From Parvibaculum sp036499025 (lineage in GTDB: Bacteria; Pseudomonadota; Alphaproteobacteria; Parvibaculales; Parvibaculaceae): a stretch of DNA of 64,000 bases. The stretch spans positions 12,548-76,547 of the forward strand of contig DASYEM010000021.1 in the NCBI GenBank assembly GCA_036499025.1. The letters run 5' to 3'. The translations under genes and the position numbers were made by a program. Below, piece by piece: positions 61,804 through 64,000 of the stretch. The notes beneath the pieces were generated by a model. The model did not search any database, had not been told where the DNA came from, and was given only the letters and a program-made list of their open reading frames with translations. The stretch's first letter is position 1; every line of letters starts with the position of its first letter.

Positions 61804-62029
61804 CGGGCGGTGACTTTCGAATCTCGAGGAGGTCGCCCGGCTCACAATCCAGCGCTTGGCAGAGCTTTTCAACGGTTTTGAGCGTCGCATTGTAGTTCGC
61901 GCGACTCGCTAGAGATTGTAACGTCGCAAGTGAGAGTCCGGTGCGCTCGGCAATGTCTTCATAGGTGAGCCGGATACCGGTCTTGACCTGATGGCGTTCT
62001 ATAGCCTCTCTGAGCTTGATAGCTATCAT
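61778..62029 (-). CDS. Xre-family controller protein of the restriction-modification system
   Basis: An 83-residue Cro/CI-type DNA-binding protein. The helix-turn-helix runs over TYEDIAERTGLSLATLQSLA (residues ~22-41), and LKTVEKLCQALDCEPGDLL is the usual helical tail. Position and size match the C proteins that time endonuclease expression. No Shine-Dalgarno sequence precedes the ATG; TACAAT lies 8 bases upstream, which suggests a leaderless transcript. A 17-base dyad starts 9 bases upstream. Confidence 0.88.
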   Translation of the reverse strand: MIAIKLREAIERHQVKTGIRLTYEDIAERTGLSLATLQSLASRANYNATLKTVEKLCQALDCEPGDLLEIRKSPPDGNKVQKS

Positions 62030-62038
62030 GTCTGGGGA

Positions 62039-62055
62039 TTGTATTGACGATACAA
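62039..62055. promoter_or_regulatory. Probable C-protein operator between controller and methyltransferase
   Basis: TTGTAT, five bases TGACG, then ATACAA form a perfect inverted repeat of 17 bases. It lies 9 bases upstream of the controller ATG and 63 bases upstream of the methyltransferase ATG. It overlaps the controller's TACAAT -10-like box. It also overlaps TTGACG (62044-62049), a possible -35 for the methyltransferase with a weak GATAGC -10 about 16 bases on. Binding would therefore be able to repress either promoter. Confidence 0.6.
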
Positions 62056-62118
62056 CTTTCTCTGCGATAGCGTGCTAACAACTGACCAAACGAACCACCC
62101 GATGGGATACCACATCCA

Positions 62119-63384
62119 ATGCTCAAAGCGATAAGTCTGTATTCTGGTATTGGAGGTATGGATTTTGGGTTTGAGGCGGCGGGTTTTGAAACCCGTGTTG
62201 CTCTCGAGTTTGACAAGTATGCCTGTCAGACCATGCGCCTTAATCGTAAATGGGAGGTCATAGAGGACGACATTCACAATGTCTCCTCCGCCACCATTTT
62301 GGAAAAGGCCAACTTACGCATAGGCGAAGCTGACATTCTGTTTGGGGGGCCGCCGTGTCAGCCCTTCTCAAAATCATCCTATTGGGTTCGTGGCGATTCA
62401 CTGCGGTTAGATGATCCTAGAGCGGGCACGTTGGCCGCCTATCTACGCGTCCTTCGAGATACCCAGCCGAAGGTGTTTGTACTCGAGAATGTGGCTGGTT
62501 TGGCCTTCAAGGAGAAGGATGAGGGGCTTCAATCCCTTCTCTCCGGCATCGAGGAAATCAATCGGAATAGTGGCAGCAAATATGTGGTGCGCTGGGAAGC
62601 GATAAATTGCGCTGCGTATGGCGCGCCGCAAATCCGCGAACGGGTGTTTCTCGTTGGAGCCCGCGACGGGCGGGTTTTCGACTTCCCTTCCGCTAAATTT
62701 GGCGCTTCGGAAAAATCGGGAGGCGATTTATTCGAAAGTTCAATTGAGCCATTCCGCACAGCTTGGGACGCTATCGGGGATTTATCCGAGCCGGCAGACG
62801 AGGCGCTCACAGTCGGTGGTAAATGGGGCGACCTACTACCGACTATCCCCGAAGGACAGAATTATCTTTGGCATACCAACCGGAATGGTGGGTATCCGCT
62901 TTTTGGCTGGCGCACCCGCTATTGGAGTTTCCTGCTGAAGCTATCCAAGCGACTCCCGTCTTGGACGATACAGGCTCAGCCGGGAGCGGCCATCGGCCCG
63001 TTCCATTGGAACAACCGCCGGCTCAGCTTCGCCGAGCTGTGCAGACTTCAAACATTCCCTGATGGCCTCAAAATCAACTGCGGTCGCACTGAGATGCAGA
63101 GGATGCTTGGAAATGCGGTACCTTCGTTGGTGGCAGAAGTGCTCGGTCGCGAGATTAGGAGGCAACTTCTCGATGCCCCAACTCGATCTAGACTTAAGCT
63201 TATGCCAAAAAGAAAAAGTGATGTGCCCGAGCCCGAGCCGCTCAGAGTGCTACCGGAGAAATATCGCGAGCTTATTGGAGAGCATTCTGATCACCCCGGC
63301 GAAGGAAAGGGCCGCCAGGCGCTTCATCGAAAAGCGTTGGGAAATGCCTCAGATTCGATATTTCAACTCGACGCAGCCGACTGA
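62119..63384 (+). CDS. DNA (cytosine-5) methyltransferase
   Basis: A 421-residue C5-cytosine methyltransferase that protects the host DNA. Motif I is ISLYSGIGGMDFGF (residues 5-18), motif IV is FGGPPCQPFSKS with nucleophile Cys80, motif VI is LENVAGL (122-128), motif VIII is QIRERVFLVGAR, motif IX is FAELCRLQTFPDGL and motif X is MLGNAVPSLVAEVLG. A C-terminal tail (LRVLPEKYRELIGEHSDHPG) is common in this enzyme group. It is divergent from the controller-endonuclease genes. GAGCTC specificity is inferred from the endonuclease only. Confidence 0.93.
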   Translation: MLKAISLYSGIGGMDFGFEAAGFETRVALEFDKYACQTMRLNRKWEVIEDDIHNVSSATILEKANLRIGEADILFGGPPCQPFSKSSYWVRGDSLRLDDPRAGTLAAYLRVLRDTQPKVFVLENVAGLAFKEKDEGLQSLLSGIEEINRNSGSKYVVRWEAINCAAYGAPQIRERVFLVGARDGRVFDFPSAKFGASEKSGGDLFESSIEPFRTAWDAIGDLSEPADEALTVGGKWGDLLPTIPEGQNYLWHTNRNGGYPLFGWRTRYWSFLLKLSKRLPSWTIQAQPGAAIGPFHWNNRRLSFAELCRLQTFPDGLKINCGRTEMQRMLGNAVPSLVAEVLGREIRRQLLDAPTRSRLKLMPKRKSDVPEPEPLRVLPEKYRELIGEHSDHPGEGKGRQALHRKALGNASDSIFQLDAAD

Positions 63385-63395
63385 GCGAGGGGTTG

Positions 63396-64000
63396 TTGAC
63401 TAAGGTTCCGCACGAAACAGGTTGGGGTATTTCCTGGGACGAGGATGATGCCCCCAGAGATGTCCAGAATTTTAATCTGATCGGCAAATCGGGAATGTTT
63501 TGGCTGGTCCAATCAGTGGGACTTCATAAAGCCGCCGAGAAGTTGATGAAGGTGCAAGACGGAGAGGTGCCGCTGATTGTGGAAACGCCGATTGCACTAA
63601 TGCTTGGAGGCTATGCCATCGAGACAATGTTGAAGGGGGTGATCGTCGAAGAAGGTGACGATTCTGCAGTGCCATCTCCTGCAGCGAAAAAGGCTCAAGA
63701 GTTTTTGCCTAAGTCTCACGATCTTCAGAGGCTCGCAGAAAAGGCACAGCTCCCCATAGATGATTCAGATCGGATGACGCTCGGAGAACTTACCAAGTAT
63801 GTGCTTTGGGGAGGTAGATATCCGATTCCGCTGGTTCCGAATGGCTACGTTCTGCCTCTAGTGTTTGCAGAGGCACTTGGCATCTCGCCTCTTTGGGACG
63901 CGTATGTGTCGCTATACAAAAAACTGCATAGACTGGCGACCCCAAAGATTGGAAGAGCGAGCGTGCCTAAGAGTAATGATCTCTCGTCCGGAAGTGTAAG
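63396..64000 (+). CDS. HEPN-like protein, 3' end outside window
   Basis: The frame is open from a TTG at 63396 (or 63393), preceded by GAGG, to the right edge, about 201 residues, with no stop. An ATG at 63495 is an alternative start. GGYAIETMLKGVIVEEG followed by LPKSHDLQRLAEKAQLP resembles the helical core of HEPN domains (a KGxxxxxG turn, then HDLxxLxxxA). LTKYVLWGGRYPIPLVPNGY is a further conserved-looking block. No Rx4-6H RNase motif is obvious in the visible part, so nuclease activity is not supported. It lies 11 bases after the methyltransferase stop. Confidence 0.5.
   Translation, partial: MTKVPHETGWGISWDEDDAPRDVQNFNLIGKSGMFWLVQSVGLHKAAEKLMKVQDGEVPLIVETPIALMLGGYAIETMLKGVIVEEGDDSAVPSPAAKKAQEFLPKSHDLQRLAEKAQLPIDDSDRMTLGELTKYVLWGGRYPIPLVPNGYVLPLVFAEALGISPLWDAYVSLYKKLHRLATPKIGRASVPKSNDLSSGSV

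Larger units (their letters stand above)
57870..64000. other. Low-GC accessory island next to tRNA-Ser, right end outside window
   Basis: Everything right of the tRNA-Ser differs from the core: G+C is lower (26/60 in the line at 60241 against 43/60 at 12241), codon use is less biased and gene content is defence-like. Contents from left are PP2C, Ser/Thr kinase, JAMM-like protein, SacI-family endonuclease, controller, methyltransferase and a HEPN-like partial gene. No integrase, transposase or second copy of the tRNA 3' end is visible. The first ~108 bases hold no gene, only a weak hairpin (CGGTGA/TCACCG). Mobility is inferred. Confidence 0.6.

Noticed and set aside
61804..61890. 29-residue N-terminal extension of the SacI-family endonuclease
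   Set aside because: It lies inside the controller gene, is Arg/Ser-rich and unlike the family. The ATG at 61803 gives a normal start.

Overview
The window is 64 kb of high-GC DNA from an alphaproteobacterium. The order most likely is Hyphomicrobiales (Rhizobiales) or a close relative; I cannot name a genus. The evidence is gene order and gene type: ntrBC-ntrYX followed by a D-amino-acid transaminase, hfq and hflX; a fused ispDF; a class I PHA synthase; alaC-hom-glpX-recJ; and the envelope and replication run rlpA-dacA-tmk-holB-metG-tatD. The first 57.8 kb is almost entirely housekeeping chromosome. The last 6 kb is clearly different.

0-12.8 kb: a 5'-truncated DHA2 drug exporter, rplM-rpsI, argC, an EamA exporter, phaC, an alanine/proline-rich lipoprotein, then alaC-hom-glpX-recJ (amino acid metabolism, gluconeogenesis, DNA repair). 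12.8-18 kb: tRNA-Glu, a small AAA ATPase, purC, a frameshifted thioesterase remnant, a GST, and the minus-strand operon ispDF-pgpA-cinA. 18-29 kb: the nitrogen-regulation block dusB-ntrB-ntrC-ntrY-ntrX-dat-hfq-hflX and an inositol-phosphatase-family gene. 29-33.9 kb: mazG, a GPH-type sugar transporter, a metallo-beta-lactamase-fold hydrolase, an HU-type nucleoid protein, a RidA-family protein and a Mug-type glycosylase.

33.9-44 kb: a minus-strand run of stress and sulfur genes (DUF488, ferritin-like, superoxide dismutase, Cys/Met PLP enzyme, 1-Cys peroxiredoxin, sulfite reductase cysI and cysJ). A divergent LysR regulator follows, with a perfect inverted repeat between it and cysJ. Next come a low-GC gap of about 630 bp and two small Gly/Ser/Thr-rich secreted proteins. 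43.8-52.5 kb: metallo-hydrolase-tatD-metG-holB, an M23 peptidase, then tmk-dacA-rlpA, all on the minus strand. 52.7-57.6 kb: a MmgE/PrpD protein, a small membrane protein, a second DHA2 exporter and a HisKA_2-type sensor kinase.

57.8-64 kb: immediately after a tRNA-Ser(TGA) the base composition drops and an accessory island begins. Five minus-strand genes are packed head to tail: an Xre-type controller, a SacI-family restriction endonuclease, a protein with a JAMM-like HxH...SxxD metal motif, a Hanks-type Ser/Thr kinase with a C-terminal extension, and a PP2C phosphatase. The matching cytosine-5 methyltransferase is divergent, with a perfect 17-bp inverted repeat in the shared promoter. Downstream of it a partial HEPN-like gene runs off the window. 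A type II restriction-modification system apparently sharing one operon with a kinase, a phosphatase and a JAMM-like protein is the most unusual feature here and the best candidate for an undescribed defence module.
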